The notes under the pieces were generated by a model. The model was not told the DNA's origin, ran no database searches, and saw only the letters and a program-made list of their open reading frames with translations. Positions 45,073 to 53,981 of a DNA stretch of 64,000 nt are shown here, in pieces. Both the position numbers and the translations under genes were made by a program. Source of the DNA: Acidobacteriota bacterium (GTDB lineage: Bacteria; Acidobacteriota; Terriglobia; Bryobacterales; Bryobacteraceae). Within the stretch, counting starts at the first letter, position 1; each line of letters begins with the position of its first letter. The stretch covers positions 1 to 64,000 of the forward strand of contig JACTMJ010000017.1 in NCBI GenBank assembly GCA_014584705.1, read 5' to 3'.

Positions 45073-45960
45073 CTAAGCCTTGCGATTGCGCATTTTGGCG
45101 AGTGCCAGAAGCGCCAGGCCGAGACCGCCAAGTACGACTGTGGAGGGCTCGGGAACTTCGCCGCCACCGACATCCGGGGCGCTCGCGCTGTACACCACGC
45201 GGCTGATGGCCCAGCTCTCATCGGTGCCGAGTTGCAGGGTGCCGCTGAACAGACCGCGGAAGTAAACCGTAAGAGAATTCACGGAGCTGCCGAGGTTGAG
45301 CGTACCGAGATCGATCCGGTAAAGCGCGTAACCATTGCTGGTGTACTGGCTGCCGAAGCCCGCATTCGAGAAATAGGCGCTACCGCTGAAGGGGCGCGTT
45401 ACCATCGCGCCCGTCGTACCGGGAGAACCCGATCCGCCGTATTCCTGGGTCACTCCGGGGTAGTCCTGAGCGAAGGTCGTGCAGAGCGCGCTGCCGGTGC
45501 AGGACGAACCGGAAGGAGACGTGAGCGCAACCTGGAACTGGTCGGGCGTATAGGTCTCCTGGTTTCCGCTCACCGGGTTCGTATAGACCCAGCCGTTGCC
45601 ATCCCAGCTGCTCATCACCCAGAGATCGAAGCTGAGCGTGATCGCGTTGAAGGACGGTCCGGGGCTCGTGATCGTCATCTTCACAACTTGGTTGTTCTGG
45701 ACGAGGCCGACGGCCGAGTTGCCGAAGGGCCCGAGCACTCCGTCCGTGCCACCTGCGCCCAAATGGCTGGCGGCGGTGCCGGTGAGCGTCGTGTTCGACA
45801 AAACCGCGTCGGCGCCGTTCGTGAAGGTCGCCGTCGTACCTGTATCAGAGGCGTCGAAATTGTACGTGGTCGACGGAATGACGGTGGCGGAGAAGGCTGG
45901 AATTACCAGGAGACCCAGAACCACCCCTGTCGTTACTAGGTTGCGTAGATTCCCAAACAT
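45073..45960 (-). CDS. PEP-CTERM sorting domain protein
   Basis: A 295-residue secreted surface protein. A signal peptide (LVTTGVVLGLLVIPAFSATV) is followed by a beta-rich, Ser/Thr/Gly/Asn-rich body with a Cys pair (SSCTGSALCTTF), and a canonical exosortase tripartite tail: VPEPST, a hydrophobic helix (VVLGGLGLALLALA) and the basic end KMRNRKA. The tail is recognised by an exosortase, not present here, and usually leads to surface glycosylation or exopolysaccharide association. The start is ATG at 45960 with GAGGAA upstream. A structured leader may precede it (46090-46151). It has its own terminator. Confidence 0.9.
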   Translation of the reverse strand: MFGNLRNLVTTGVVLGLLVIPAFSATVIPSTTYNFDASDTGTTATFTNGADAVLSNTTLTGTAASHLGAGGTDGVLGPFGNSAVGLVQNNQVVKMTITSPGPSFNAITLSFDLWVMSSWDGNGWVYTNPVSGNQETYTPDQFQVALTSPSGSSCTGSALCTTFAQDYPGVTQEYGGSGSPGTTGAMVTRPFSGSAYFSNAGFGSQYTSNGYALYRIDLGTLNLGSSVNSLTVYFRGLFSGTLQLGTDESWAISRVVYSASAPDVGGGEVPEPSTVVLGGLGLALLALAKMRNRKA

Positions 45961-46493
45961 AGTCGAATTCTTCCTCGTGAATGAATTGTTTCCAAGGGTG
46001 GCACGTCTAGAGACTAGCGAGAAGTGCGACCGCTACGAGATACGTTTCAAAATTACCATGAAAGTTATTGTATTCAAAGGAATAAACTGCTGTAACGGGT
46101 ACCGAACGCGAATCCCGATGCGGGTATAGGACGGTAACTCTGCCGTTACAGACATGTTTCCTGGAAGTTAAGTCCTGTCCGGAGCCGTTCTGTGCCTTGA
46201 ATAGAAATGATACTAAGTTATCAATGCAATTGTTAAATTGCTCATTCGAAGCAGGTTGGCTTTTCTCGTTTCCACGCCTGGAAGAAACAGTTGAGTCCGG
46301 ATTCAACCTCAGTGGCGACTGGGGCGTGAGGTGAATCGCTCTGCACCTACACGTTCCGCTACATCAGAAATTTAGAAGGACGTATCGAAAATATCGTAAC
46401 GGTCCTGAACCCTGCTGGATACGAAAAACGCAAACTAAGGAATATGGTTGCGCTTTCTCTGCGCTTTCTCCGAGGCCGCGTAGGGAAGAAGCG
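45961..46493. other. 533-base intergenic region with a structured inverted repeat
   Basis: A long, AT-richer gap between the PEP-CTERM gene and the TPR gene; only short non-conserved frames occur. CTGTAACGG (46090-46098) and CCGTTACAG (46143-46151) are exact 9-bp inverted repeats closing a 44-base interval that itself contains a CCCG/CGGG hairpin. On the minus strand this falls about 130 bases ahead of the PEP-CTERM start, consistent with a structured leader. No sigma-54 motif (TGGCAC-N5-TTGC) or known riboswitch core was found. Confidence 0.5.
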
Positions 46494-47240
46494 TCAGCGC
46501 ACGGTACTGCCGGAAGGGGTCTTGTCAAACTGTCTTCGGATCCAGATCCGTTCCGGAGCCAGGTCCTTCGCAACCTCAAGGGCACGTTTCGCTGCGACCA
46601 CATTGCCCTTCTTTCGCAGCGCAATCCCGAGCCAGAGCCAGGCATCGGGGAGTTTCGGCTGGAGCCTGGAAGCTTGTCGGAAATCCTCAATCGCTTTGTC
46701 AACTCCGCCCCCGAAGGTTTCCGGCAGGTAATAATTGCCGACTCCTCTGCCGAGGTAGGCCCAGGCGGACCTCGAATCAAGCCGGAGGGCGGTATCGATT
46801 TCCTCTCGCGCGCAGCGTCCATAGGTAAAGGCGCTCAGCAGGTTCGCGGGAATGATCTGGCCGCACAGCGTCCCGAGAATCCGGTGATGTTCGGCGACTT
46901 GGGGACTCGCGCCCACCAATCTGCGCGCCACCGCGATTCCCGCTTCCGCCGCGCTTGCCGCTTCCGCCTTCTTCCCGAGTTCCAGTGCGATCTCGGCTTC
47001 GAAAGAACGGGCGAGAGCCGCGGAGTAAAGTAGATTCGAAGTCGCGTTTCCCGCGGCGGCGGATTCCGCCTTCTTCGCGGTAGCCTGCAGAAATGCCAGG
47101 TCCTGACGGTCACGGGCGTTTCGCCACGGCTGGTAGACGGGGTCGGCGGGGGATTGGGCCGCAAGGGCGGAAGTGAGCGCGAAGAGAGCCAGGAAACCCG
47201 GTCGCGGCGGAAGCCGCAACCGTGCGATACGCCAATACAT
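46494..47240 (-). CDS. secreted TPR-repeat protein
   Basis: A 248-residue exported helical-repeat protein. A signal-like segment (PGFLALFALTSALAAQ) is preceded by an Arg-rich N-region. Repeats include EIDTALRLDSRSAWAYLGRG and AIEDFRQASRLQPKLPDAWL(W), then a final unit with LRKKGNVVAAKRALEVAKDL. There is no catalytic motif. The start is ambiguous: ATG at 47240 lies ten bases after GGAGG; TTG at 47246 lies four bases after it and overlaps the MFS stop. It is the third gene of a VOC-MFS-TPR run. Confidence 0.8.
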   Translation of the reverse strand: MYWRIARLRLPPRPGFLALFALTSALAAQSPADPVYQPWRNARDRQDLAFLQATAKKAESAAAGNATSNLLYSAALARSFEAEIALELGKKAEAASAAEAGIAVARRLVGASPQVAEHHRILGTLCGQIIPANLLSAFTYGRCAREEIDTALRLDSRSAWAYLGRGVGNYYLPETFGGGVDKAIEDFRQASRLQPKLPDAWLWLGIALRKKGNVVAAKRALEVAKDLAPERIWIRRQFDKTPSGSTVR

Positions 47241-47242
47241 CG

Positions 47243-48481
47243 TCAAATCGCCTCCTGCGTCAGAAAGATGCGGTTGAAGATCGAGGAGGTTACGCCCAAA
47301 GCGACGATTGCCAGGCCCGCAAAGGCCAGCGCCGGCGAAACGCCGACAGTCCCGATCGCCTCCCCCATCACCAGGCTGCCGAGGGGCATCCCACCGCGGA
47401 AGGCAATGTTATAGACGCTCATCACGCGGCCGCGCATCTCGTCGGCGGTGCGGAGTTGCACCAAGGAGGTCACCAGCGCGAACACGGACATCAGAGCGGC
47501 GCTCGCCACGAAAATCGCCGCCGCCGCCCACCAGAAATGCGGGCTGTAAGAGAAGAGGGTGAGCGCCGCCCCAAGGACAACGATGCCACCCAGCATGTAT
47601 CTCACTTCGCGACCGCCACGGGAAAGGGATGCAACCAGCAACGCGCCGAGGATGCTGCCTCCCCCGGAAATCGCCATCAGGGTCGTGAATTCGGTCTCCC
47701 CCCCAAGCAGCACGTCTTTCGCGAAGGCCGGAAGGAAAACGATGTACGACATGCCGAAAATCGTGATTGAAAAGGCCAGAAACATCAGCGGCATGAGTCC
47801 GTGCCGGTTTCGGATGAACTGCAAACCCTGCCCGATGCTGGCAGCGACGGAGAGCTCTTCGTTCCCGGAAATCCTCGGCAGCGAGACGCTGAGAAGAGCC
47901 GCGATCACCACCAGAAAAGACATAGCGTTCAACCCAAAGCACCACGCCGCGCCCAGATTGACGAGAGCGAAGCCGCCAAGCACCGGGCCAATAACGCGAG
48001 CCAGGTTGAACTGGATGGAGTTCAGGGCGATGGCGTTCGAGAGGTCCTTTTGCTCTACCAAAGCGGGCACAATAGCCTGATACGCCGGCCCGCCGAAGGC
48101 CTGGGCGAAGCCGCTGGTGAAGGAAAGGCAGAGGATGTGCCAGATTTCCAGGTAACCGGTCGCATAGAGAGCGGCCAGGGTGGCCGCGGAAAGCATCTGG
48201 ACAATCTGGGAACCGATGAGAACCATGCGGCGGTCTTTACGATCCGCCACCACGCCTCCCACCATGCTGAAAAGGAGAATGGGGATCTCCCCCAGAAAAG
48301 CGTCCAAACCCAGCAGAAAAGCGTCGTTGGAAAGCTGATACACCAGCCAGCTCTGGGCCACCTTCTGCATCCAGGTGCCAATGCTGGACGTGCAGGCTCC
48401 GCACCACAGGATCGCGAAGTCACGGTAGCGAAAGGCGCGAAATGTGGCGGCAATGAATCCGGGCTGTGCGTTATCCGCCAT
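47243..48481 (-). CDS. MFS transporter, MFS_3/EntS-like
   Basis: A 412-residue inner-membrane transporter with about 12 helices. It opens AFRYRDFAILWCGACTSSIG, then WMQKVAQSWLVYQLS, and has the loop 2-3 motif GGVVADRKDRRMVL. This is the group that includes the enterobactin exporter EntS and macrolide efflux proteins; the substrate here is unknown. GGGG lies about five bases before the ATG at 48481. Co-transcribed with a VOC-family gene upstream (36-base gap) and a TPR protein gene downstream (touching), so drug or metabolite resistance and efflux is a fair guess. Confidence 0.88.
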   Translation of the reverse strand: MADNAQPGFIAATFRAFRYRDFAILWCGACTSSIGTWMQKVAQSWLVYQLSNDAFLLGLDAFLGEIPILLFSMVGGVVADRKDRRMVLIGSQIVQMLSAATLAALYATGYLEIWHILCLSFTSGFAQAFGGPAYQAIVPALVEQKDLSNAIALNSIQFNLARVIGPVLGGFALVNLGAAWCFGLNAMSFLVVIAALLSVSLPRISGNEELSVAASIGQGLQFIRNRHGLMPLMFLAFSITIFGMSYIVFLPAFAKDVLLGGETEFTTLMAISGGGSILGALLVASLSRGGREVRYMLGGIVVLGAALTLFSYSPHFWWAAAAIFVASAALMSVFALVTSLVQLRTADEMRGRVMSVYNIAFRGGMPLGSLVMGEAIGTVGVSPALAFAGLAIVALGVTSSIFNRIFLTQEAI

Positions 48482-48517
48482 TGCGCCCCGGCTTTCGAAT
48501 GCTCTCCGCCATGCCGA

Positions 48518-48892
48518 CTAAATCGCTTGTGCGCGTTGAATGATGTGCAGATAGTTGCCGTCGCCGTCTTCGAAAAAGGCCAGGCGATTGCCCTCGGGCG
48601 TCGTGCTCGGTTCTCCCACCCAGCGAACGCCCTTCTTCCCCAGCTCGGCATAAGCCTGATCAAAGTCTTCCACCGCGATCGCGATGTGGCGGATTCCCGG
48701 TGTCCGCATCGCCTGAGACGGCGCGTCCCCTTCCGCGGGGATGAACTCAATCATGCTGCCGTTCGGCGCTTTCGCAAAAACAAAGGGGCCGTAGCGGTAA
48801 TTGATCCGGAAGCCAAGAATGTCAACGTACCATTGCGCCAGGCGTTCCGGACTGGATGTTGCGATCGCTGTGTGTTCGATGCCTTGAAACAT
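48518..48892 (-). CDS. VOC superfamily (glyoxalase/bleomycin-resistance type) protein
   Basis: A 124-residue protein with two beta-alpha-beta-beta-beta modules: QGIEHTAIATSSPERLAQWY and PGIRHIAIAVEDFDQAYAEL. Possible metal ligands are His in each module start and Glu in SMIEFIPA; the second-module end reads GNYLHIIQR. Such proteins are glyoxalases, dioxygenases, isomerases or antibiotic-binding proteins; the activity cannot be told. It is the first gene of a run with the MFS transporter, which slightly favours a resistance role. Confidence 0.88.
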   Translation of the reverse strand: MFQGIEHTAIATSSPERLAQWYVDILGFRINYRYGPFVFAKAPNGSMIEFIPAEGDAPSQAMRTPGIRHIAIAVEDFDQAYAELGKKGVRWVGEPSTTPEGNRLAFFEDGDGNYLHIIQRAQAI

Positions 48893-49058
48893 AGTGGACT
48901 CGAGAAGGACAAAAATGACTGCCGGATCGCATCCGTTCTCTTCGATCCGTACGCAATCCTTGCAGGCAACCGCCGGCGCCGCTTACCCGCCTCAAAAACG
49001 CGGACAGGCCGCCGCGCGACGACCGCGTGGCGACAGAGATAGGGAAGCGCTTCGGGAA

Positions 49059-49547
49059 TCAGTAGACCTGAAAACAGAATACCGTGTTTGCTCCGGACGG
49101 GGAGAGGCAGTACTCCCCGTTCTCCAGATACTTGTTGGCTTCGATAATTACCGAGCCATCCTTGCGCGTGTGGAAAAGGAGCGGAACCGGCTGTGGATCA
49201 TCCTTATCCGGCTTGGTGTGAAAGGATATGCGCCGATTGCCTTTCTCGATCGTCATGCGATACAGGCTAAGCTGCTCAGGTTTGATCTTTTCCGGAAGGA
49301 TCAGAAAGATTGGCTCGGCCAGGGGAGTGCGGGCCGTAGCGGATGCGCCGGCCGTCGTATAAACGGTCTGTTTCTTCTCCTCGGTTTGCTTGGCCTCCGC
49401 CTGATCGGTTTCAACAAGGTGATCCCCGTGCATCAGGTAGGGAACGTCCGGCTTGGGCGGCTTGGGGCCGCTGTAGGCAACCTCACCAAAAGCGGGCGTC
49501 ATCAACGCGGCGATCAGAACGGCAATCCCGCAGGTTCGTGCAAGCAA
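49059..49547 (-). CDS. hypothetical secreted protein
   Basis: A 162-residue protein I do not recognise. It has a signal peptide (LARTCGIAVLIAALMTPAFG), a Pro/Lys-rich linker (YSGPKPPKPDVPYLMHGD), an acidic/Gln-rich stretch, and a C-terminal domain that looks beta-rich (LSLYRMTIEKGNRRISFHT; KDGSVIIEANKYLENGEYCL) ending in a Cys pair (YCLSPSGANTVFCFQVY) that could form a disulfide. The start is TTG at 49547, supported by a strong AAGGAGG seven bases upstream. The 166 bases between it and the VOC gene hold nothing evident. Confidence 0.72.
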   Translation of the reverse strand: MLARTCGIAVLIAALMTPAFGEVAYSGPKPPKPDVPYLMHGDHLVETDQAEAKQTEEKKQTVYTTAGASATARTPLAEPIFLILPEKIKPEQLSLYRMTIEKGNRRISFHTKPDKDDPQPVPLLFHTRKDGSVIIEANKYLENGEYCLSPSGANTVFCFQVY

Positions 49548-49837
49548 CGGATCCCCTCCTTACAGCTATGTATATCGTGAAGGACGCGGAAGCCGGGCGA
49601 AGGGATACGCAAAGTTACACTTCGCCGCCCCGCCCGCCGGTTTCCTTCGAACCAACCGTAACAATAGCAACAAACTACAGCGCGAGAACGTCTTGCAGGC
49701 GAGGCGTTCCCGCCGGGCGCGCTTCGTGGGAAACTGTGGGAAACAGCGAAGGCTGGCGCGCCCGTGGAAGAGCGCGCCAAGTTCCGCCCCCACGTCCAGC
49801 CTGAATCTTGTACTCGTACACAAAGGAAGCACGCCCT
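49548..49837. other. intergenic region with a phased direct repeat and a hairpin
   Basis: 290 bases between divergent genes. GTGGGAAAC occurs twice, at 49726-49734 and 49736-49744, exactly ten bases apart. Just downstream is an 8-bp GC-rich hairpin (49754-49761 with 49772-49779, ten-base loop) without a T tract. Both lie about 60-110 bases before the M16 protease start. Confidence 0.45.
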
Positions 49838-52708
49838 ATGCACCGTCTACGGCTCCTCTTCTTGCTTACTCTTGTCTTGAACTTGACATGGGCCGGTCGC
49901 GCGCAGCAGAGCCCGGCCGCCGTTCCCGCCGCTCCGGAGCAGAAACAGTGGAAGCTGGACGAAACCCTTCCGCTCGATCCGGACATCCGCACGGGCAAGC
50001 TTGAGAATGGCCTGACCTACTACATCAAGCGGAACACGGAACCTCGGGATCGGGCGGAGTTGCGTCTCGTCGTGAACGCCGGGTCGAACCTGGAGGACGA
50101 CAACCAGCGCGGATTGGCACATTTCCTTGAGCACATGCTGTTCAACGGCACCAGGCGCTTCCAGAAGCACGAACTTGTGGATTATCTGGAAGGGATCGGT
50201 CTTCGATTCGGGCCGGACCTGAACGCGTATACGTCGTTCGACGAAACGGTTTACATGCTGAAAGTGCCCACCGACAAGCGGGAAACCTTCGTGAAGGCCT
50301 TTGACATCCTGGAAGATTGGGCGGACGGCGCGACCCTGAGCGAGGACGAGATCAATAAAGAACGGGGCGTCGTGATCGAGGAGTGGCGATTGGGCCAGGG
50401 TGCGCAGGGGCGCTTGCGCGATAAGTTGATCCCGGCGATTTTTGCGGGGTCGCGCTACCGGGATCGCCTGCCGATCGGCGATCCGGAAATCATCCGCCAC
50501 GCTCCGCGCGAAGCCCTGGTGAAGTTTTACCGGGATTGGTACCGGCCGGATTTGATGGCCGTGGTGGCGGTGGGCGATTTTGACGTCGCACAGGTGGAGG
50601 AGCTGATTCGCGCGAGGTTTACGGGCTTGAAGAATCCCGCGAATGAGCGTCCGCGCCCGGAATTCAAGCTCCCTGGCAATAAGGACACCATTTTCGCGGT
50701 GGTCACGGACAAGGAGTTGCCGGTGACCCAGGTGCAGGTGTTCTTCAAGCAGGAGCAGGAGGAAGACTTCAAGACGGTCAAGGACTATCGCCGGATTCTG
50801 GTGAGAGGCTTGTTTGAAGGAATCATCAACAGCCGCCTTGGGGAGATCGCCCAGCAACCGTCTTCGCCATTCCTGGCGGGAGAGATCGGCTCCGCGAACC
50901 TGGTGCGCGCCGGGCAGACGTACGCGGCGAGCGCCATCGCGAAGGAAGGGGAGGTCCTCCAATCCTTGGAGGCTTTGCTCACGGAAGTGGCGCGAGTCCG
51001 GGTGCATGGCTTCACCCAATCCGAGTTGGAACGGCAAAAAGCCGATCTGCTTCGCGGCTACGACCGGATGTACGAAGAACGAAAGAATACGGAATCCGCT
51101 GGTTTCGCCGCGGAGTTGATTCGCAACTTCCTCGAAGGGGAACCCGCTCCGGGCGTGGTCACCGAATATCACCTGGCGAAGCAGCTTGTGCCGGGAATCA
51201 CACTCGAAGACGTGGATGCCGTTGCCAATAAGTTGATTACAAAAGAAAACCGCGTGGTCGTGGTGGCCATGCCCGATAAGCCGGGATTGACGCCGCCCAC
51301 CAATGAGCAGTTGGCGGCGGTTCTGGGCAAAGTGGAGGCCACCGATTTGAAGCCGTATGAGGACAAGACGGTGGAGGGTCCGCTGGTAAGCGAGATTCCG
51401 CCGAAATCGGGAATCGTAAGCCGGAAGAGAAATGAGGCGTTAGGGGTAACGGAGGTCACGTTGAAGAATGGCGTGCGCGTCCTCCTGAAGCCAACGGATT
51501 TCAAGAAGGAGGAAGTGCTGTTCACCGCATTCAGCCCTGGCGGCACATCCCTGGTTCCCGACAAAGAATATTTCGACGCGGTGGCGGCGGATACGCTGGT
51601 CAACATGAGCGGCGTGGGCGCGTTTGATGTCGTTGCCCTCCAGAAGAAGCTCGCCGGCAAATCCGCGCAGGTTTCACCCAGCATTGGAGAACTGTCCGAA
51701 GGGATGTCGGGCACGGCCGCAACCAAGGATATGGAGACGATGTTGCAGCTTGCGTACCTCTACTTCACGGCGCCGCGGGCGGATGCTTCCGCGCTGGCGG
51801 TCTACGTCCAGCAACGGTCCGCGATGTTGCAGAACTTGCTCTCCACGCCGCAGGGGGTCTTCCAAAAGGCAATGCTGGACGCCATGTATGGCGACGCTCT
51901 GCGCCGGCGGATCCCGACCGTGGCGGACGTGAAATCGACAAACCTGCAGGATGCCCTCTCGATCTACCGGCAGCGCTTCGCCGATGCGAACGATTTCACC
52001 TTCCTGTTTGTCGGCAGCTTTGAAGAGGCGAAGGTCATCGAGCTGTGCGAGCGCTATCTCGGTAACCTGCCGGTGAAAGACAGTGTGGAGGCCTGGAAAG
52101 ACGTCGTTCCGGATTTGCCCGGCGGTGTAGTCGCCCGCACGGTGAAAAAGGGGACTGACCCGCAAAGCCGTGTTTCCCTCACCTTCCACGGGCCGTTCCA
52201 GTACACCCGCGAGAATCGCTTCGCCATTCGTATGATGGCGTCCGTGCTGAATATCAAACTGCGCGAGGAATTGCGGGAGGATCGGGGCGGCGTCTACGGC
52301 GTTAGTGTGGGCGCGAGCCCGACGGACCGGCCCGATCCGCGCTACCAGTTGCGGATCGGCTTCGGATGCGATCCCGCGCGCGTTGCCGAACTCAAGTCCG
52401 CCGTCATGGAACAGATCACCTGGATCAAGAACGCGGAGGACATGGACAAGTACCTTGCGAAGGTAAAGGAGCAGGAACGACGCAGCTTCGAAACCAGCCT
52501 GCGGGAGAACGGTTTCTGGCTTTCCACCATCCAGTTCTACTATGAGCGGCCGGGCGAGGATCCAACGCAATTGATGAAACTGCCCGAGCTGGTGGAAAAG
52601 ATCAACGCCCCGGAAATCCGAAAGGCGGCGACGGAGTATCTCAATACCAACCGGTTGATCGATGTCACCCTGTATCCCGAAAACTTTGAGGTGCCGGCGG
52701 CGAAATGA
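49838..52708 (+). CDS. secreted M16 family zinc metallopeptidase (PqqL-like)
   Basis: A 956-residue periplasmic protease of the insulinase/pitrilysin family. A signal peptide (MHRLRLLFLLTLVLNLTWA) precedes an N-terminal active half: the inverted zinc motif HFLEHMLF (HxxEH) in GLAHFLEHMLFNGTRRF, the distal Glu in the EEWRLGQGAQGRL region, and the NAYTSFDETVY segment. The C-terminal half has the same fold (VTLKNGVRVLLKPTDFKKEE) but lacks HxxEH, as in two-domain M16 enzymes. It degrades peptides, some imported through TonB receptors in other bacteria. The ATG at 49838 has AAGGAAG nine bases upstream; the in-frame GTG at 49808 is less likely. Confidence 0.93.
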   Translation: MHRLRLLFLLTLVLNLTWAGRAQQSPAAVPAAPEQKQWKLDETLPLDPDIRTGKLENGLTYYIKRNTEPRDRAELRLVVNAGSNLEDDNQRGLAHFLEHMLFNGTRRFQKHELVDYLEGIGLRFGPDLNAYTSFDETVYMLKVPTDKRETFVKAFDILEDWADGATLSEDEINKERGVVIEEWRLGQGAQGRLRDKLIPAIFAGSRYRDRLPIGDPEIIRHAPREALVKFYRDWYRPDLMAVVAVGDFDVAQVEELIRARFTGLKNPANERPRPEFKLPGNKDTIFAVVTDKELPVTQVQVFFKQEQEEDFKTVKDYRRILVRGLFEGIINSRLGEIAQQPSSPFLAGEIGSANLVRAGQTYAASAIAKEGEVLQSLEALLTEVARVRVHGFTQSELERQKADLLRGYDRMYEERKNTESAGFAAELIRNFLEGEPAPGVVTEYHLAKQLVPGITLEDVDAVANKLITKENRVVVVAMPDKPGLTPPTNEQLAAVLGKVEATDLKPYEDKTVEGPLVSEIPPKSGIVSRKRNEALGVTEVTLKNGVRVLLKPTDFKKEEVLFTAFSPGGTSLVPDKEYFDAVAADTLVNMSGVGAFDVVALQKKLAGKSAQVSPSIGELSEGMSGTAATKDMETMLQLAYLYFTAPRADASALAVYVQQRSAMLQNLLSTPQGVFQKAMLDAMYGDALRRRIPTVADVKSTNLQDALSIYRQRFADANDFTFLFVGSFEEAKVIELCERYLGNLPVKDSVEAWKDVVPDLPGGVVARTVKKGTDPQSRVSLTFHGPFQYTRENRFAIRMMASVLNIKLREELREDRGGVYGVSVGASPTDRPDPRYQLRIGFGCDPARVAELKSAVMEQITWIKNAEDMDKYLAKVKEQERRSFETSLRENGFWLSTIQFYYERPGEDPTQLMKLPELVEKINAPEIRKAATEYLNTNRLIDVTLYPENFEVPAAK

Positions 52709-52845
52709 TGTCCCCGCTTCGTGCTGCGAGTCACGGGAAGTGTAGCCAAATGCAGGAAAACGGGCGAGGGTTCGCGGGGTATGCCGCTTCGCGTGATACC
52801 ATCATGAATTGGGCCGCCGTTCCAGGCGGTCCGATTTGCCTTCAC

Positions 52846-52935
52846 GGAGAGATGGCCGAGTGGTTGAAGGCGCACGCTTGGAAAGCGTGTATAGGGGAAA
52901 CTCTATCGAGGGTTCGAATCCCTCTCTCTCCGCCA
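52846..52935 (+). tRNA. tRNA-Ser (anticodon GGA)
   Basis: A 90-base class II tRNA with encoded CCA. The acceptor stem GGAGAGA (52846-52852) pairs with TCTCTCC (52925-52931), then discriminator G and CCA (52933-52935). The anticodon stem CACGC/GCGTG encloses loop TTGGAAA with anticodon GGA at 52880-52882. A long variable arm typical of tRNA-Ser follows, then a T arm GAGGG-TTCGAAT-CCCTC. It reads UCC and UCU. Confidence 0.97.
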
Positions 52936-53066
52936 CCCTTCCCTCCATTCGAGCCGGCGTGCAACCGATTCAGGCAGAGCATTTTCTCGAGCCTGCTCCG
53001 CGCTGTGGCGGATTCGCCACACTTTAGCCGACAGCTAGGAACCCGCAGCCTTCCCGTTGCAAACAA

Positions 53067-53948
53067 ATGGATGTAGTGTCACGACGATATTGCTTTCGAT
53101 TGTTCCTCGTGCTGACGTTTGGCACTGCGTCCCTCGCGGCCCAGACCGATGGCTTGGCCTTGGTGCGGCGTGCCCTCGTTCTGGAGCGCGCCAGTGGCGA
53201 TGCGGAGTTGCGCCTTGCCTTTCGCGAGCGCGTGCTCTTGAAGGAGTTCAATAGCTCCGGCAATCTGCGAAAGACAACGGAGAAGGTCCATGATGCCCTG
53301 ATGATCGAGGGCTCACCCCAGCGAATCCTGCTGGAAGAGAACGGCAGGATCGTGGATGCCGACGAAATGGCCGGCCAGCAAAGCTTCCTGAAGAAAGTGG
53401 TGGAGATCCGGCGGAATGAGACTCCGGCGGAACGAGCCAGGCGCATTGAGACTTTTGAGAAGAAGCGCGCTCAGTTCCGCGAGGTGCTCGAGGAGATGCC
53501 GGATGCATTCCTGTTTCGCGTGGCTGGCGAGGAAACCAGGGCGGGTAGAGTCTGCTACGTGCTCGAAGCATCTCCACGCCCCGGCTATCAACCGCGCAAC
53601 CGTATCGGGAAAATCTTCACGCACACGTATGGGCGGCTCTGGATCGACAAAGTGAGCGGCCAATGGGTGAGAGCGGAAGGCGATCTGCGGGAGACGGTGA
53701 ACCTTGGCTGGATTTTCGTGCAAATGCAGAAAAACACACGCGCGGTCGCGGAACAGCGCCCATTCCCTGGGGTGGGTTGGCAGATGAGTGAACTATGGTA
53801 CCGAACCGTGATGCGCGTAGGCCTCTTCGTGACTTACCGCGAAGAAGTGAAGGCATCCTATTGGAATTATGAGGAAATGTCGCCAGCACTCCTTGCCCGG
53901 GTGCTTTCCCCTGGGTATCGGCTCACGGACCGCGGCCCACGGCAATAG
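53067..53948 (+). CDS. hypothetical secreted protein, possibly LolA-like fold
   Basis: A 293-residue exported protein. The N-terminus ([20 protein letters not shown]) is a signal peptide. The body alternates strands and charged helices ([60 protein letters not shown]), which recalls outer-membrane lipoprotein carrier-like (LolA/LppX) beta-sheets where a YVLEASP(K)-type strand is frequent, but the match is weak. The start is ATG at 53067 with no strong Shine-Dalgarno. It stands alone after the tRNA gene and converges with the iron operon. Confidence 0.72.
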   Translation: MDVVSRRYCFRLFLVLTFGTASLAAQTDGLALVRRALVLERASGDAELRLAFRERVLLKEFNSSGNLRKTTEKVHDALMIEGSPQRILLEENGRIVDADEMAGQQSFLKKVVEIRRNETPAERARRIETFEKKRAQFREVLEEMPDAFLFRVAGEETRAGRVCYVLEASPRPGYQPRNRIGKIFTHTYGRLWIDKVSGQWVRAEGDLRETVNLGWIFVQMQKNTRAVAEQRPFPGVGWQMSELWYRTVMRVGLFVTYREEVKASYWNYEEMSPALLARVLSPGYRLTDRGPRQ

Positions 53949-53981
53949 CCTGCCGTTCGCGGCGCATTGCCGCCGATGCGG

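Noticed and set aside
45961..46493. c-di-GMP riboswitch or sigma-54 promoter before the PEP-CTERM gene
   Set aside because: Neither the GEMM core nor a TGGCAC-N5-TTGC element is present; only an unassigned inverted repeat remains.
47801..49042. 413-codon plus-strand frame across the MFS and VOC genes
   Set aside because: Antisense to two recognisable genes and without a domain of its own.
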